In this document: in pieces, positions 16,895 through 26,469 of the stretch
How the letters are laid out: every line of letters starts with the position of its first letter
Numbering within the stretch: the stretch's first letter is position 1
Source of the DNA: Bacillus sp. ZZV12-4809
GTDB lineage: Bacteria; Bacillota; Bacilli; Bacillales; Cytobacillaceae
Assembly: GCF_009849585.1 (NCBI RefSeq)
Contig: NZ_VCRN01000009.1
Location: 115,542-179,541, forward strand
DNA: 64,000 bases
Direction: 5' to 3'
Notes under the pieces: model-generated
What the model saw: only the letters and a program-made list of their open reading frames with translations
The model's database searches: none
Told to the model about the DNA's origin: nothing
Made by a program: the position numbers and the translations under genes

Positions 16895-18082
16895 TTATCC
16901 CGAATAAGTGCGGTTAAATCTGACAGAATAGATCAGCACATAAATAACGATAATGGCAGCAGACAGATTCAGCACGATCAGTGAATGGTTCAAACTGAAA
17001 AACTGAGTAAGCACTCCTACTCCAATTACGGGAACGATAAATCCTGAGTAGGCACACAAATAAAAAACCGAAATGACTCGCGTCCGTTCTTTTGGCTCCG
17101 GCAGCTGTCCAGTGAGTCGCAAGGCAATTTGAAAAGCCCACCCGCCCCCGATAGACTGGATGAAAATGCCTGACCAGAGCAGCGGCAAACTTGATGTTAA
17201 ACCAGAAGAAACAATAACCCATGCCCCTATCGCAAGAAGCAGGATGCCGAATCTCATACGGGTAATGGGGTGACTTGGCCAAGGAATGAACTGTGCCAAA
17301 GCTGCACCGCTGAGAAGTGCGAAAATGATTAATCCTGACACAGATAGGTTCGACGTATGAATGACATTCTTGACAAAATTAGGAATAAGAGCAAACGCGA
17401 TTCCTTGGATTGTGAAAACTGTGAAGATAGGCAATCCGGACATTGAGAAAAATGGAAAACGAATATTGCCTGGCACACCAAGTGATATCTTAGTTTTTAC
17501 AGGCATCTGTCCTTTGGGAACAGTGTCTTTAGGAACTGTTTCCAGCACAATTAATGAGAGGATGAGCAGAGCAAGCAGAATCCAATATGGCAGCTGGAGT
17601 GGCAGGTAATGTATATATTGAACGATCAAACCCGCTATAGCTGGTCCCAGACCGAAACCAATAAGAATCGTTACACCTGATAATTTAAGAGCTGCACTTA
17701 TTTGACTGGGTGAAGTTTGCTTCATTAGAAAAGCAGCAGCTGTACCTGTAAAGGCTCCGTATGCAATTCCTTCCAATGACCTGGCGGCATATAGCATCCA
17801 GGAATGATTGCCAGCCAGAAAGAACAATGTAGATGCGATGGAGATCCATATACTGAGGCGAATTACCCTTTTAAGTCCCCAAGTGCTGCCTTTTTCTCCC
17901 GCGATTAACAGGGTTGGCAACAAGAAAGCCGCATAAATGGCAAACAAGATTGTGATTTGCAGACTGTTCAGCCGGTAAGCTTCACTATATAAAGGGAATA
18001 ACGGGGTGACAAAGGTAGCCCCGCATGACATCAATATGGAAACCAATAGCATTCTTTTCACTGAGGGATTCCCCACTTTCAT
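16895..18082 (-). CDS. Major facilitator superfamily drug-type efflux transporter
   Basis: 395 residues, twelve predicted membrane helices in two halves. The loop 2-3 motif is G-E-K-G-S-T-W-G-L-K-R-V, and R-S-L-E-G-I-A-Y-G-A-F-T-G-T-A occurs in helix 4 to 5, as in drug:H+ antiporters. The last gene of a tetR-mfs pair. The operator at 18093-18110 sits 11 bases before the ATG, so repressor binding would block its own promoter. The substrate is unknown; efflux of a toxic compound sensed by the TetR protein is the likely role. Confidence 0.88.
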   Translation of the reverse strand: MKVGNPSVKRMLLVSILMSCGATFVTPLFPLYSEAYRLNSLQITILFAIYAAFLLPTLLIAGEKGSTWGLKRVIRLSIWISIASTLFFLAGNHSWMLYAARSLEGIAYGAFTGTAAAFLMKQTSPSQISAALKLSGVTILIGFGLGPAIAGLIVQYIHYLPLQLPYWILLALLILSLIVLETVPKDTVPKGQMPVKTKISLGVPGNIRFPFFSMSGLPIFTVFTIQGIAFALIPNFVKNVIHTSNLSVSGLIIFALLSGAALAQFIPWPSHPITRMRFGILLLAIGAWVIVSSGLTSSLPLLWSGIFIQSIGGGWAFQIALRLTGQLPEPKERTRVISVFYLCAYSGFIVPVIGVGVLTQFFSLNHSLIVLNLSAAIIVIYVLIYSVRFNRTYSG

Positions 18083-18092
18083 TCATAAACTT

Positions 18093-18110
18093 ACTTACTA
18101 AAAGGTAAGT
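18093..18110. promoter_or_regulatory. TetR operator upstream of the MFS gene
   Basis: ACTTACTAAAAGGTAAGT is an inverted repeat with arms ACTTAC/GTAAGT. It matches the sequence upstream of the tetR gene (18710-18727) at 17 of 18 positions. Confidence 0.8.
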
Positions 18111-18133
18111 ATACTTCCTTAAAAAAACCGTTT

Positions 18134-18697
18134 CTACGGTTTTCTTAAGAATCGATTTAACTGATTTAGTACTTCTGTTAATACATCTTCACCAAGTACA
18201 CGTCTGTATAATAATGCTCCTTTTACACTTGATAATATCGTTACTGCTACTTGATGTACCTCTTCAGAGCTATTTATGACATTTGCCGCTTGTGCCTCCG
18301 CAACTAATTCCTTCATTACTCTGAGCTCCAGCCTGCTGACTTCTTCAAGCTTTTCTTGTACTGCAGTTGGCAATGATTCATAATCCGTCTGCAGTGAAGA
18401 AATAGGACAAATTTCAGTGCATTCAAATCTTTGAGCCTGCTGATCGATGAACTGCTTCAGTTTCTCTTCAGCAGGAGCCGGCGAATTTTTAATTAATGAC
18501 AAAGATTCCTGCAGTTTCAATAAAATACGCTCTGTAACTGCGACCCCTAGATCCTCCTTTTTCTCAAAGTGATAGTGGATGCTTGCTTTGGTCACCCCAA
18601 GCTGTTTAGAAATGTCATCATAGCTGAAGGCTACATACCCTTTTTGCTGTATCAATTTAAGTGCTAAGTCTACAATCTGTTTTTTTCTATTTTCCAT
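18134..18697 (-). CDS. TetR-family repressor of the adjacent efflux gene
   Basis: 187 residues from the ATG at 18697 (M-E-N-R-K-K-Q-I-V-D). An N-terminal TetR helix-turn-helix is clear: Y-D-D-I-S-K-Q-L-G-V-T-K-A-S-I-H-Y-H-F-E-K-K-E-D-L is the diagnostic motif, split here only for listing. A longer start at 18757 would place the operator inside the gene and has no ribosome site, so it is rejected. The ribosome site of the chosen start (GGAG) is unusually close to the ATG. The ligand domain has two cysteines near residue 90-95 (E-C-T-E-I-C-P). It should repress itself and the MFS gene. Confidence 0.88.
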   Translation of the reverse strand: MENRKKQIVDLALKLIQQKGYVAFSYDDISKQLGVTKASIHYHFEKKEDLGVAVTERILLKLQESLSLIKNSPAPAEEKLKQFIDQQAQRFECTEICPISSLQTDYESLPTAVQEKLEEVSRLELRVMKELVAEAQAANVINSSEEVHQVAVTILSSVKGALLYRRVLGEDVLTEVLNQLNRFLRKP

Positions 18698-18709
18698 ACT
18701 CCGATAGTA

Positions 18710-18727
18710 ACTTACTAATAGGTAAGT
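18710..18727. promoter_or_regulatory. TetR autoregulatory operator
   Basis: ACTTACTAATAGGTAAGT, arms ACTTAC/GTAAGT, 13 bases upstream of the tetR start. It pairs with the site at 18093-18110. Confidence 0.8.
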
Positions 18728-18923
18728 GTCAATATGGAAGGCCAGAGTTAAAATCATCGCAATATGAAAAATATCATTTACTCCATACGCATACGGGTTT
18801 TTTCCTTTTTCCTATCATTTAAAGATGGTGACTAATACCATGCCTTAATAAAATGTAAATGTGCATACAATTTTTGATAGTAATAATAATAAGTAGTAAT
18901 ACATGTTGGGGAGTACATTTTTT

Positions 18924-20420
18924 ATGGTAATGGAAAAAAGTAATATGAGACCTGCAGACGTAGTGAAGAGAGCCAAAAAGTCATCTGATTTTAAAGAGAT
19001 TCAAAAAAACCTTTCCGGAATCAAGATTTTCATTTTATACTTCACTTCACTAATCGATCACAAGACGATGGAGCATATATTTCTTCCATATATTAATGAG
19101 TGCGAAAAAAAGACTGACCAGGCTTTTGATATGAATCAATTTAAGATTAGCCTTCCGCTTGAAGATGTTATTAGCACGAAAGAAGCAAAAGAAATCGAAG
19201 AAAAAATACATCAGGGTTATGTCTTAATTAAAAGTGAGGATACCTCTGAAGATTGTTTATTAGTGAATATTGGCAATTTATCTAAAGGGTTAAGAGAATC
19301 TAACGAAACGGAGAATGAATTTAATGTTATCGGTCCAAAATTAGGGTTTGTTGAGAGTCTTGATACGAACATTCTTTTACTTCGCACAAAGGTAAAATCT
19401 CCTTTATTAACAACTAAAGAGATCGAGCTGGGCACGCTGTCAAAAACAAGAGTAATGATGGTTTATTTAGATGGCATTACAAATGAACAGCATATAAAAT
19501 TTGTTAAGAAAAGGCTCTCTGAAATAGATTTTGATATTATTTGGGATACTTCTGCTTTAATCCAGCTAATCAAGGAAAATTCTTATACGCCTTTTCCGCT
19601 TTACTTTTCTTCAGAGAGGCTGGATCGAATATCATATTCACTCACTTCAGGCCAGGTCGTTATCTTTAGTGATGGTTCACCATACGCAGTATCAGGACCT
19701 ACTACCATATTTGATTTTTTTCTCTCATCCGAAGATTATTATTATAACTGGATCATCGGGTCTTTCTTCCGTTTTACACGAATACTTGCAATCATCTTTT
19801 CAATCTTCTCTACCGCCATTTATGTTGCGGTTATGACGTTTCATTATGAGGTGGTGCCTGCAGATTTACTGGGCCCGCTAATAGAGTCCAGAGCAAACGT
19901 TCCATTTCCGCCGCTGCTGGAAGTTCTTTTTTTAGAATTGACCATTGAATTATTAAGAGAGGCAGGAGCCCGATTGCCTACTAAAGTAGGACAGACATTG
20001 GGCATTGTTGGCGGTATTGTCATCGGACAGGCTGCTGTTATGGCAGCACTGACAAGTAATATCTTATTAATTATTGTCGCTTTATCAGCTTTAGCTTCAT
20101 TCACAACACCAACTATCGTTATGTCCAATACCATTCGAATTTTAAGATTTCCCTTTATCATCCTATCTTCATTCCTGGGCGGGCTGGGTATTATGATAGG
20201 TTTTGCCGTGCTTTTATGTCATTTATTTAAATTAAGATCGTTTGACACTCCTTACATGGTTCCTTTGCATCCTTTCCGAAGCAATAGTCTTGCGGATAGT
20301 ATCATAAGGCCGCCTTATACTAAATTAAACAAAAGGCCGGAATATTTGAGAGCTAAAGATAAAATTAAATATTCACCAAAAGAGAGTAACAAAAAGAAGG
20401 AAGATATTAATGACGAATAA
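18924..20420 (+). CDS. Spore germination protein, GerA/GerAA family
   Basis: 498 residues from the ATG at 18924, placed ten bases after GGGGAG. A hydrophilic N-terminal domain (to about 285) is followed by a membrane domain. The latter contains P-F-P-P-L-L-E-V-L-F-L-E-L-T-I-E and G-A-R-L-P-T-K-V-G-Q-T-L-G-I-V-G-G, the family signature. With the C and B subunits it forms a nutrient germinant receptor in the spore inner membrane. The tail is lysine-rich. The gene overlaps the next one by 11 bases. Expression in the forespore (sigma G) is expected from the family; no clear sigma-G promoter could be fixed upstream. Confidence 0.95.
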   Translation: MVMEKSNMRPADVVKRAKKSSDFKEIQKNLSGIKIFILYFTSLIDHKTMEHIFLPYINECEKKTDQAFDMNQFKISLPLEDVISTKEAKEIEEKIHQGYVLIKSEDTSEDCLLVNIGNLSKGLRESNETENEFNVIGPKLGFVESLDTNILLLRTKVKSPLLTTKEIELGTLSKTRVMMVYLDGITNEQHIKFVKKRLSEIDFDIIWDTSALIQLIKENSYTPFPLYFSSERLDRISYSLTSGQVVIFSDGSPYAVSGPTTIFDFFLSSEDYYYNWIIGSFFRFTRILAIIFSIFSTAIYVAVMTFHYEVVPADLLGPLIESRANVPFPPLLEVLFLELTIELLREAGARLPTKVGQTLGIVGGIVIGQAAVMAALTSNILLIIVALSALASFTTPTIVMSNTIRILRFPFIILSSFLGGLGIMIGFAVLLCHLFKLRSFDTPYMVPLHPFRSNSLADSIIRPPYTKLNKRPEYLRAKDKIKYSPKESNKKKEDINDE

Positions 20421-21492
20421 CACATTTATTAAAATGGGAATTGTTGCTCTAATTCTAATTCTGACTGGATGTGTGCCTCACAATATTATTAATGAAGTCT
20501 CTCTGATGCATAATGTAGGTTATGACAAAGAAGATGAAATGCTAAAGGCAAGTGTTGTTTATCCAAATTATGCCGAGAGTGATAATCCTGCTGCTTTAAT
20601 CACAGCTGCTGCTAAAAATCCATCCAGTCTGCAGGAAGAACTTAGCCATAAGTCTCAATTTCCATTTGAAATAGGTCAAGTAAGAGTAATGATATTTGGG
20701 GATCAACTAAGCAGAGATGGTTTAGCTTCTATATTAGACCCCATTTGTAAGGATCCAAAAATCGGCATAGTAAGAATTGTTATTACAGATGGAACTCCAG
20801 ATTTAATACTAAGTAAAACACTTAATGAAAGTCCGCTATTCTTAATGGATTTGATTGATAAAAGTATTGAAAATGAAGGAATTCCTGAGTCTAACTCCCA
20901 TGTAATGTATGACCAGTTTTTTGGAAGTGGAATTGATATGTCCTTTCCAAATCTGACAGTTGATTCTAAAGGTAAAATTAAAGTCGATGGTATGGGGATT
21001 TTTAAAGGTGAAAAATTAGCATTTAGGATCTCCGAAAAAGAAACCTTCTTATTAAAATTAATGACTGATAAAAACAAAAGGGGAGTATACAGTTTTGACC
21101 TGAAAATGCATGGACACAAAGCTAATATTGGGGTTAGAACGAACTATGGAAAACACAAGGTGAAATTCATCAAGGAGAACTTCGGGGAACATGTTAGAAT
21201 AAGCCTTAATTTAGATGTAGAACTTGATGCTTTGCCTGAATGGATCAATTTAGAAGATGAAAAGGATCTTAAATTATTTAAAAACGCCGTACAGAAATCA
21301 ATTTCAAACGATGCTGAATTACTGCTTAGGGATTTTCAAAAAAATGGTGTAGATCCTTTAGGTTTAGGAAGAGTGTATATAGCACATCACAGAAATTATT
21401 CTGAACAGAGCTTCTACGATAGAATATATCCTAATATGAAATATGAGGTAATTACAAAAATTACAGTCAGGCAAACTGGGGTGGGAAATTAG
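20410..21492 (+). CDS. Spore germination lipoprotein, Ger(x)C family
   Basis: 360 residues with a lipoprotein signal ending L-T-G-C (Cys21), and the family body with G-Q-V-R-V-M-I-F-G-D-Q-L-S-R-D-G and a C-terminal D-P-L-G-L-G-R. This is the outer-face C subunit of a GerA-type receptor. AAGGAAG precedes the ATG inside the A-subunit gene. The order is A-C-B, rather than the A-B-C of B. subtilis gerA. Confidence 0.93.
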   Translation: MTNNTFIKMGIVALILILTGCVPHNIINEVSLMHNVGYDKEDEMLKASVVYPNYAESDNPAALITAAAKNPSSLQEELSHKSQFPFEIGQVRVMIFGDQLSRDGLASILDPICKDPKIGIVRIVITDGTPDLILSKTLNESPLFLMDLIDKSIENEGIPESNSHVMYDQFFGSGIDMSFPNLTVDSKGKIKVDGMGIFKGEKLAFRISEKETFLLKLMTDKNKRGVYSFDLKMHGHKANIGVRTNYGKHKVKFIKENFGEHVRISLNLDVELDALPEWINLEDEKDLKLFKNAVQKSISNDAELLLRDFQKNGVDPLGLGRVYIAHHRNYSEQSFYDRIYPNMKYEVITKITVRQTGVGN

Positions 21493-22604
21493 TGACCGTA
21501 AAAGTAGAAAAACAATTTCAAGTTTCGGCTTTTTTCACATTTTTTCTCATTCACTCTTCACAAACCGGAATTGGTATCCTAAATTTTCAAAGCCAGGTTA
21601 TTAAACATGCTGAGCAGGACGCCTGGATTTCTTTAATTATAACCTGGGTTATCACCCAAATCATACTCTATATTATTTTTAAGCTATTAGGCGGGGGAAC
21701 TAATGATTTAGTAGCTATTCATCAGTATTGCTTTGGAAAAGCGGTTGGCAGCATAATGTCTGTCCTTGTATTGGTTTATTTCTGGCTGGCTTCTTTGACG
21801 GTCCTCCGTGCCTATATTGAGGTCATCCAAATATGGGTGTATCCTTCTATCAAAACATGGCAGCTATGCTTCGTTTTCGGACTCACATTTTATTATATTA
21901 TCTCAAGCGGCTTCCGCAGTTTAACCGGCTTTAGTTTCTGGGGAGTTATATTGCCTGCTTTTTTGTTCTTTTTAATCTACTTCCCATTGATGCATGCGAA
22001 TTATATTTACCTGCTCCCTGTCTTCAGTCATTCCCTCAGTGAGCTAATTTTATCTTCTAAAGGGTATGCCCTGCTTTTTCTTGGTTTCGAGTGGATCCTG
22101 ATGTATTATCCCTTCCTTAGGAGTTCAAATAACAGAGATATTTCAAAATGGGCGTATCTTGGCAATATATATACTCTCATTGTGTACCTAATTATAACAA
22201 TAATATCATTCTTATACTTTAATCAAGAGGTATTACAGCATTTACCTTGGCCCACTCTAATGATGGTTAAGATCGTTAAATTCTCTTTCCTGGAAAGATT
22301 TGAATATGTATTCATCTTTATTTGGCTGTTAGTGATCATATCCCCTATATGTATTTCTTTGTGGGCATGTACAAGAATCGTAAAAAGGACTTTCTCAATT
22401 CCTCCTAAAGCGACTTTGGTAGTCTTACTGTTTGCACAGATGATTGTTTCTGTATACCTTCAGGAATTTAAGAGTATTGATTATCTGGCCAATTTTACTT
22501 CTAATGCGGGAATTGGGTTTGTATATGTGTATCTGCCGCTCCTTCTCACTATAAAATGGATTAAAAGCCAATTTATGAAGAATCGGTTAGACAAAGGTTT
22601 ATGA
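21492..22604 (+). CDS. Spore germination permease, GerAB family
   Basis: 370 residues, about ten membrane helices, amino-acid/polyamine permease fold. It starts at GTG, whose first base is shared with the stop of the C-subunit gene (TAGTG), with GGGGTGG upstream. GerAB subunits bind the germinant. The specificity of this receptor is not predictable. Confidence 0.93.
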   Translation: MTVKVEKQFQVSAFFTFFLIHSSQTGIGILNFQSQVIKHAEQDAWISLIITWVITQIILYIIFKLLGGGTNDLVAIHQYCFGKAVGSIMSVLVLVYFWLASLTVLRAYIEVIQIWVYPSIKTWQLCFVFGLTFYYIISSGFRSLTGFSFWGVILPAFLFFLIYFPLMHANYIYLLPVFSHSLSELILSSKGYALLFLGFEWILMYYPFLRSSNNRDISKWAYLGNIYTLIVYLIITIISFLYFNQEVLQHLPWPTLMMVKIVKFSFLERFEYVFIFIWLLVIISPICISLWACTRIVKRTFSIPPKATLVVLLFAQMIVSVYLQEFKSIDYLANFTSNAGIGFVYVYLPLLLTIKWIKSQFMKNRLDKGL

Positions 22605-22614
22605 AAAGTAAAAA

Positions 22615-22651
22615 AAAGAGTGCCTATCTTGTTGAAAGATAGGCACTCTTT
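22615..22651. terminator. Shared terminator between the ger operon and ohr copy 1
   Basis: A perfect 16-bp stem AAAGAGTGCCTATCTT / AAGATAGGCACTCTTT with a 5-base loop. Eight T follow on the minus strand and a shorter run on the plus strand. Confidence 0.9.
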
Positions 22652-22670
22652 GAGTAATTCCGGAGACTAA

Positions 22671-23099
22671 TTAACCAACTACGTTTGAAATAACTTCGAT
22701 ATTACCTTGAGTTGCTTTGGCATAAGGACACACCTTATGAGCTTCCGCAACGACTTCTTCTGCCACACTGGTTTCTACGCCCTTTACAGTGATATCCATT
22801 GTAATGGCCAGTACATAGCCATCATTCGCATCCTTGCCAAGTGTAACATGTGAAGCAATATTGATCCCTTCTGTTTTAATGTTCTTTTTCCTAAGGACAG
22901 TCCCCATGGCTCCCTGGAAGCATGCGGCAAACCCTGCAGCGAACAGCTGCTCCGGATTGGTTCCGGCACCGTCCCCTCCTAATTCCTTTGGATATCTCAA
23001 GTCTACATTAAGATTATTATCGTCAGATACCGCTTTGCCATCTCTGCCGCCTTGAACATTTACAGTAGCCGTATACAACTTCTTTTCTATTTTCATCAT
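22671..23099 (-). CDS. Organic hydroperoxide resistance protein, Ohr/OsmC family (copy 1)
   Basis: 142 residues. The two reactive cysteines of Ohr are present: A-G-F-A-A-C-F and K-V-C-P-Y-A-K-A-T. Ohr reduces organic hydroperoxides with lipoyl thiols. A second copy at 29560-29988 differs at only about 20 residues. No OhrR (MarR) gene is adjacent to either. Confidence 0.93.
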   Translation of the reverse strand: MMKIEKKLYTATVNVQGGRDGKAVSDDNNLNVDLRYPKELGGDGAGTNPEQLFAAGFAACFQGAMGTVLRKKNIKTEGINIASHVTLGKDANDGYVLAITMDITVKGVETSVAEEVVAEAHKVCPYAKATQGNIEVISNVVG

Positions 23100-23323
23100 T
23101 TTAGAACTCCCCTTTTATAATGGATTAGTAATTTTTGCTGCGATATTACCACGAGTAGCTTTCGCATTAAGGGAAAACTTTATGAGCCTAAACGACTATT
23201 TTGCCATGTTAGTTTTTGACTTTCTCTACTGTCCAAAGGCCGATGTTTTACTTATTAGAAGGTAAGATGATTTTTAAAAAGAGCATCCTCGTTTATAAAT
23301 TAAGGCACTATCTGTTGAAATTA

Positions 23324-23767
23324 TTATTTTTCAGTAGCTACATTCCCCATAGCAATAGAAATTCTATTCCAGCTGTTAATTTGATTAATGGTTAGAACAA
23401 GGTCAATATATTGCTTCTCATCATAATGTTCACGTACCCGCTGATAAAGCTCATCTGGCACACGTTTTGTCGGGATTAGAGTTATGTGCTCTGTTAATTC
23501 AAGAGCTGCCTTTTCTGCTTCAGTGTAAAACGTGCACTCTTTCCATGCACTAATGCAATATAAACGCTGTTCTGTTTCTCCCATTTTTCTCGCATCAGCT
23601 GTATGCATGTTAATGCAATAGGCACAGCCATTTATTTGAGAAGCCCGAATTTTAATAAGCTCACGAAGTTTACGGTCTAATCCTGTTGTTTTCGTATACT
23701 TCTCCATTTCCATCATTATTTTCATTGCCTCTGGTGCTAAATTGTAATAATCAATTCGTTGTTCCAA
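23324..23767 (-). CDS. Carboxymuconolactone decarboxylase/AhpD-like protein
   Basis: 147 residues from a TTG at 23767, chosen because AAGGAGG lies eight bases upstream; a longer frame to 23824 has no ribosome site. The AhpD motif is complete: R-A-S-Q-I-N-G-C-A-Y-C-I-N-M-H (CxxC plus His). Such proteins act in peroxide defence or alkylhydroperoxidase cycles. It is divergent from an Rrf2 regulator, a common pairing, and a strong inverted repeat lies between them. Confidence 0.88.
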   Translation of the reverse strand: MEQRIDYYNLAPEAMKIMMEMEKYTKTTGLDRKLRELIKIRASQINGCAYCINMHTADARKMGETEQRLYCISAWKECTFYTEAEKAALELTEHITLIPTKRVPDELYQRVREHYDEKQYIDLVLTINQINSWNRISIAMGNVATEK

Positions 23768-23860
23768 TCTCAATTCCTCCTTAAGCTGATTCAATATATA
23801 ATTGAACCGCATTTTGAAATTCAAATCATGGATAACATCAATCGGCGATTGATATACTCT

Positions 23861-23884
23861 ATAATAAATTGTATACTTTATTAT
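23861..23884. promoter_or_regulatory. Inverted repeat between the AhpD-like and Rrf2 genes, candidate operator
   Basis: ATAATAAA, eight bases (TTGTATAC), TTTATTAT: perfect 8-bp arms. It is the only strong symmetry in the divergent intergenic region, so it is probably the Rrf2 site. Confidence 0.55.
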
Positions 23885-23987
23885 GTCAAACCACTTTTCT
23901 TGTTAATTAGTGCCAATTGAATATGTTTGACAATGGTGTAGAAAATTCTTAAGATAAATTAATCTCATTTATAAAGAGGTGTGAGTC

Positions 23988-24479
23988 ATGCAATATAGTA
24001 TTGGGGTTGAATACGCACTTCACTGTCTTGTATATCTAATTGATAATAAAGAGGATTCCTCCATCGGAATAAAGGAACTTTCCACCTTTCAGGGGATTTC
24101 CGAAACCTACCTATCAAAGATATTCAGTAAATTATCTAAGAAAGGGATTGTTAGTTCAGTTCCTGGAGTGAAGGGTGGCTATAAACTCGCTAAATCTCCA
24201 GAAGAGATATCTTTTTGGGATGTAATTGAAGCAGTTGAAGGTCCAAAGCCTATTTTTCAATGTAAAAACATTAAAGATAATGGTTATTTGTATAGAGAAA
24301 ATATCTGCTCTCCAGGTACATCCTGTACCATCAATTTAGTTATGCTCTCAGCCGAAGAAAAAATGCGTGATTTCCTGCGGAGCAAAACACTTTCCTGGTT
24401 AAATGAAGAACTGGATCGTGTCTTGCCAAATCAAACGCGTGAAGAAACCCGAAAATACTTTTCAAAGAGCAGCATGTAG
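23988..24479 (+). CDS. Rrf2-family transcriptional regulator with cysteine cluster
   Basis: 163 residues. The N-terminal winged helix has the family pattern Y-A-L-H-C-L-V-Y-L, I-S-E-T-Y-L-S-K-I-F-S-K-L and V-S-S-V-P-G-V-K-G-G-Y-K-L-A. Cysteines at about 95, 110 and 117 (F-Q-C-K, N-I-C-S-P-G-T-S-C-T) lie where IscR/NsrR bind an iron-sulfur cluster, though spacing differs. It probably controls the divergent AhpD-like gene in response to redox or NO stress (inference). Confidence 0.88.
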   Translation: MQYSIGVEYALHCLVYLIDNKEDSSIGIKELSTFQGISETYLSKIFSKLSKKGIVSSVPGVKGGYKLAKSPEEISFWDVIEAVEGPKPIFQCKNIKDNGYLYRENICSPGTSCTINLVMLSAEEKMRDFLRSKTLSWLNEELDRVLPNQTREETRKYFSKSSM

Positions 24480-24825
24480 TACTAAATTAAAAGGCAATAT
24501 CAGTCTATATCACACACTTTTAGACAACAAAATCACACAGAAAAACGCAGAGGTTGCAGCTAAACTCTGCGTTTTTTCGATTATTCAATGATCTTCTCTT
24601 CCATTTACTTACCTATCTTAGTTGAAAATCTTGAGAATTGAAGGTTTAACTTGATTCCCATCGAATACATAACTGAACACCCATTATGGATGGCAAGGGT
24701 ATACACTTAAATGCCAGAGCTAATTGGCTGGCCCTCCTCAATAAAAAATTTAAATTAAAAGTAAGATGAAGGAATGGAAAAATTCAGAATTGCATTATTG
24801 CACATTATTTAGGAGGATTAAACAA
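24480..24825. other. Gap between the Rrf2 gene and dsdA
   Basis: It holds the Rrf2 terminator and then about 230 AT-rich bases leading to dsdA. No clear promoter consensus or reading frame was seen beyond the AGGAGG ribosome site at the right edge. Confidence 0.4.
24544..24577 (+). terminator. Terminator of the Rrf2 gene
   Basis: AACGCAGAG / CTCTGCGTT stem, 12-base loop, followed by TTTTTT. Confidence 0.88.
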
Positions 24826-26166
24826 ATGAAAGATTTACAAGCATGGAAAAACAAATATCCTTTACTAAACAAACTAATATCGACAGAAGAGGCTTTTTGG
24901 ATCAATCCTAATCTAGAGAAATTTCAATCTGGAATTAAAAAATCTCCCCTTACTCTAGAAGATGTAAAGGATGCAGAGGAAAGGCTGAATCGTTTTGCAC
25001 CCTTTATCTCTAAAGCTTTTCCTGAAACAAAAGAATCCCATGGTATTATAGAATCTCCTCTAGTGAGAATACCTTCAATGAAAAAATCCTTAGAACAGAA
25101 TTATCAGCAGCCTATTCCGGGAGAATTATTATTAAAATGCGATAGTCACCTTCCTATATCCGGATCTATTAAAGCAAGAGGCGGAATTTATGAAATTCTC
25201 AAGCATGCAGAGAAATTAGCTATTCAACATCAATTGTTAACCCTTGAAGATGATTATTCGATTTTAGATAGTGAAAAATTTCGGACATTTTTCTCACAAT
25301 ACTCAATCGCAGTTGGCTCGACTGGAAACTTAGGACTTAGTATTGGCATCATAAGTGCAAAGTTAGGTTTTAATGTTTCTGTACATATGTCGGCTGATGC
25401 AAAACAGTGGAAAAAAGATTTGCTGAGAAGCAAAAAGGTCAAAGTTATTGAATATGAAGCTGACTATAGTAAAGCGGTAGAAGAAGGTCGATCCCAAGCA
25501 TATAGTGACCCAGCATGTTATTTTGTAGATGATGAAAATTCTCACGACCTATTTTTAGGTTATGCAGTGGCTGCATCTCGATTAAAGAAGCAATTAGAAG
25601 AGTTAGGGGTAATAATTGATAAAAATCATCCTTTGTTTGTTTACCTTCCATGTGGAGTAGGCGGCGGTCCAGGAGGCGTAGCTTTCGGTTTAAAATTATT
25701 GTTCCAGGACGATGTTCACTGTTTTTTTGCAGAACCTACCCACTCACCATGCATGCTGCTCGGCTTAATGACTGGTCTTCATGATAAAGTTTCTGTCCAA
25801 GATATTGGCATTGATAATCTTACAGACGCTGATGGGCTTGCTGTAGGAAGACCATCAGGGTTTGTTGGTAAAACTATTGAGCCGTTTTTAGGTGGAAATT
25901 ATACTGTTAGTGATGAGCTGCTTTATAAGTTATTAAAGGAACTAGCTGATACAGAGGGTATCCAGTTAGAACCTTCTGCACTGGCAGGACTGATTGGACC
26001 AAGTAAATTATTTAACGAAGGCAGAGATTATTTAAAGATGAATGGTTTGACGGAAGCAATGAATAAGGGCACACATATTGTTTGGGCGACTGGTGGCAGC
26101 ATGGTTCCTGAAGAAATGATGGCACAATATTATCAAAAAGGCTTGGAATTAGCGTCGGAGAAATAG
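24826..26166 (+). CDS. dsdA: D-serine dehydratase (D-serine ammonia-lyase)
   Basis: 446 residues from the ATG at 24826, with AGGAGG eight bases upstream; an earlier ATG at 24766 lacks one. The fold-type II PLP lysine is in S-G-S-I-K-A-R-G-G, the substrate loop is G-S-T-G-N-L-G-L-S, and the phosphate loop is G-V-G-G-G-P-G-G-V. These are hallmarks of DsdA. It converts D-serine to pyruvate and ammonia and detoxifies D-serine. No dedicated D-serine permease or regulator lies next to it. Confidence 0.95.
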   Translation: MKDLQAWKNKYPLLNKLISTEEAFWINPNLEKFQSGIKKSPLTLEDVKDAEERLNRFAPFISKAFPETKESHGIIESPLVRIPSMKKSLEQNYQQPIPGELLLKCDSHLPISGSIKARGGIYEILKHAEKLAIQHQLLTLEDDYSILDSEKFRTFFSQYSIAVGSTGNLGLSIGIISAKLGFNVSVHMSADAKQWKKDLLRSKKVKVIEYEADYSKAVEEGRSQAYSDPACYFVDDENSHDLFLGYAVAASRLKKQLEELGVIIDKNHPLFVYLPCGVGGGPGGVAFGLKLLFQDDVHCFFAEPTHSPCMLLGLMTGLHDKVSVQDIGIDNLTDADGLAVGRPSGFVGKTIEPFLGGNYTVSDELLYKLLKELADTEGIQLEPSALAGLIGPSKLFNEGRDYLKMNGLTEAMNKGTHIVWATGGSMVPEEMMAQYYQKGLELASEK

Positions 26167-26326
26167 AAGTAATATAGACATTGGAATCCGGAACTGCCGG
26201 ACAGCCAGTGGGACATAAACAAGCAATAACCGGCATATAATGGATTGTAACTGGGAGAACCTTAAACCTCTCCTTAGTCCTGGTGAATTTCAGCCAGAGG
26301 GCGACAAAAGGTGAATCTTGGTGCAT

Positions 26327-26360
26327 GGGTGGGCGAGTTACTAATGATCCACCCTTTTTT
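26327..26360 (+). terminator. Plus-strand terminator downstream of dsdA
   Basis: GGGTGG ... CCACCC followed by TTTTTT, about 160 bases after the dsdA stop. Confidence 0.7.
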
Positions 26361-26431
26361 AATTCTCATGGATATTCTCTCTTAACCTATTTTGACACTT
26401 TTAGAAATCAGAAGGATATTTACTTAGATAG

Positions 26432-26466
26432 AAAAGGAGATCCGCAAGATGCACGGATCTCCTTTT
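26432..26466. terminator. Terminator of the van-like operon
   Basis: A perfect 13-bp stem AAAAGGAGATCCG / CGGATCTCCTTTT with a 9-base loop, directly after the micro-ORF at 26470. Symmetrical, so it can act in both directions. Confidence 0.85.
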
Positions 26467-26469
26467 AAA

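Larger units (their letters stand above)
26167..26469. other. Gap downstream of dsdA
   Basis: A GC-richer stretch (26180-26320) with several short inverted segments but no recognisable RNA family, then two terminator hairpins. No convincing protein-coding frame. Confidence 0.4.

Noticed and set aside
18698..18757. Longer N-terminus for the TetR protein.
   Set aside because: It would include the operator, has no ribosome site, and is not part of the TetR family start.
18840..18900. Sigma-G promoter for the ger operon (GCATACAATT).
   Set aside because: Only a partial -10 match and no -35 at the right distance.
26180..26320. Possible riboswitch or structured RNA after dsdA.
   Set aside because: No known RNA family could be recognised and no downstream gene on that strand is placed to be controlled.
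26012..26326. 104-codon minus-strand frame over the end of dsdA.
   Set aside because: No ribosome site, no family features, overlaps a confident gene.
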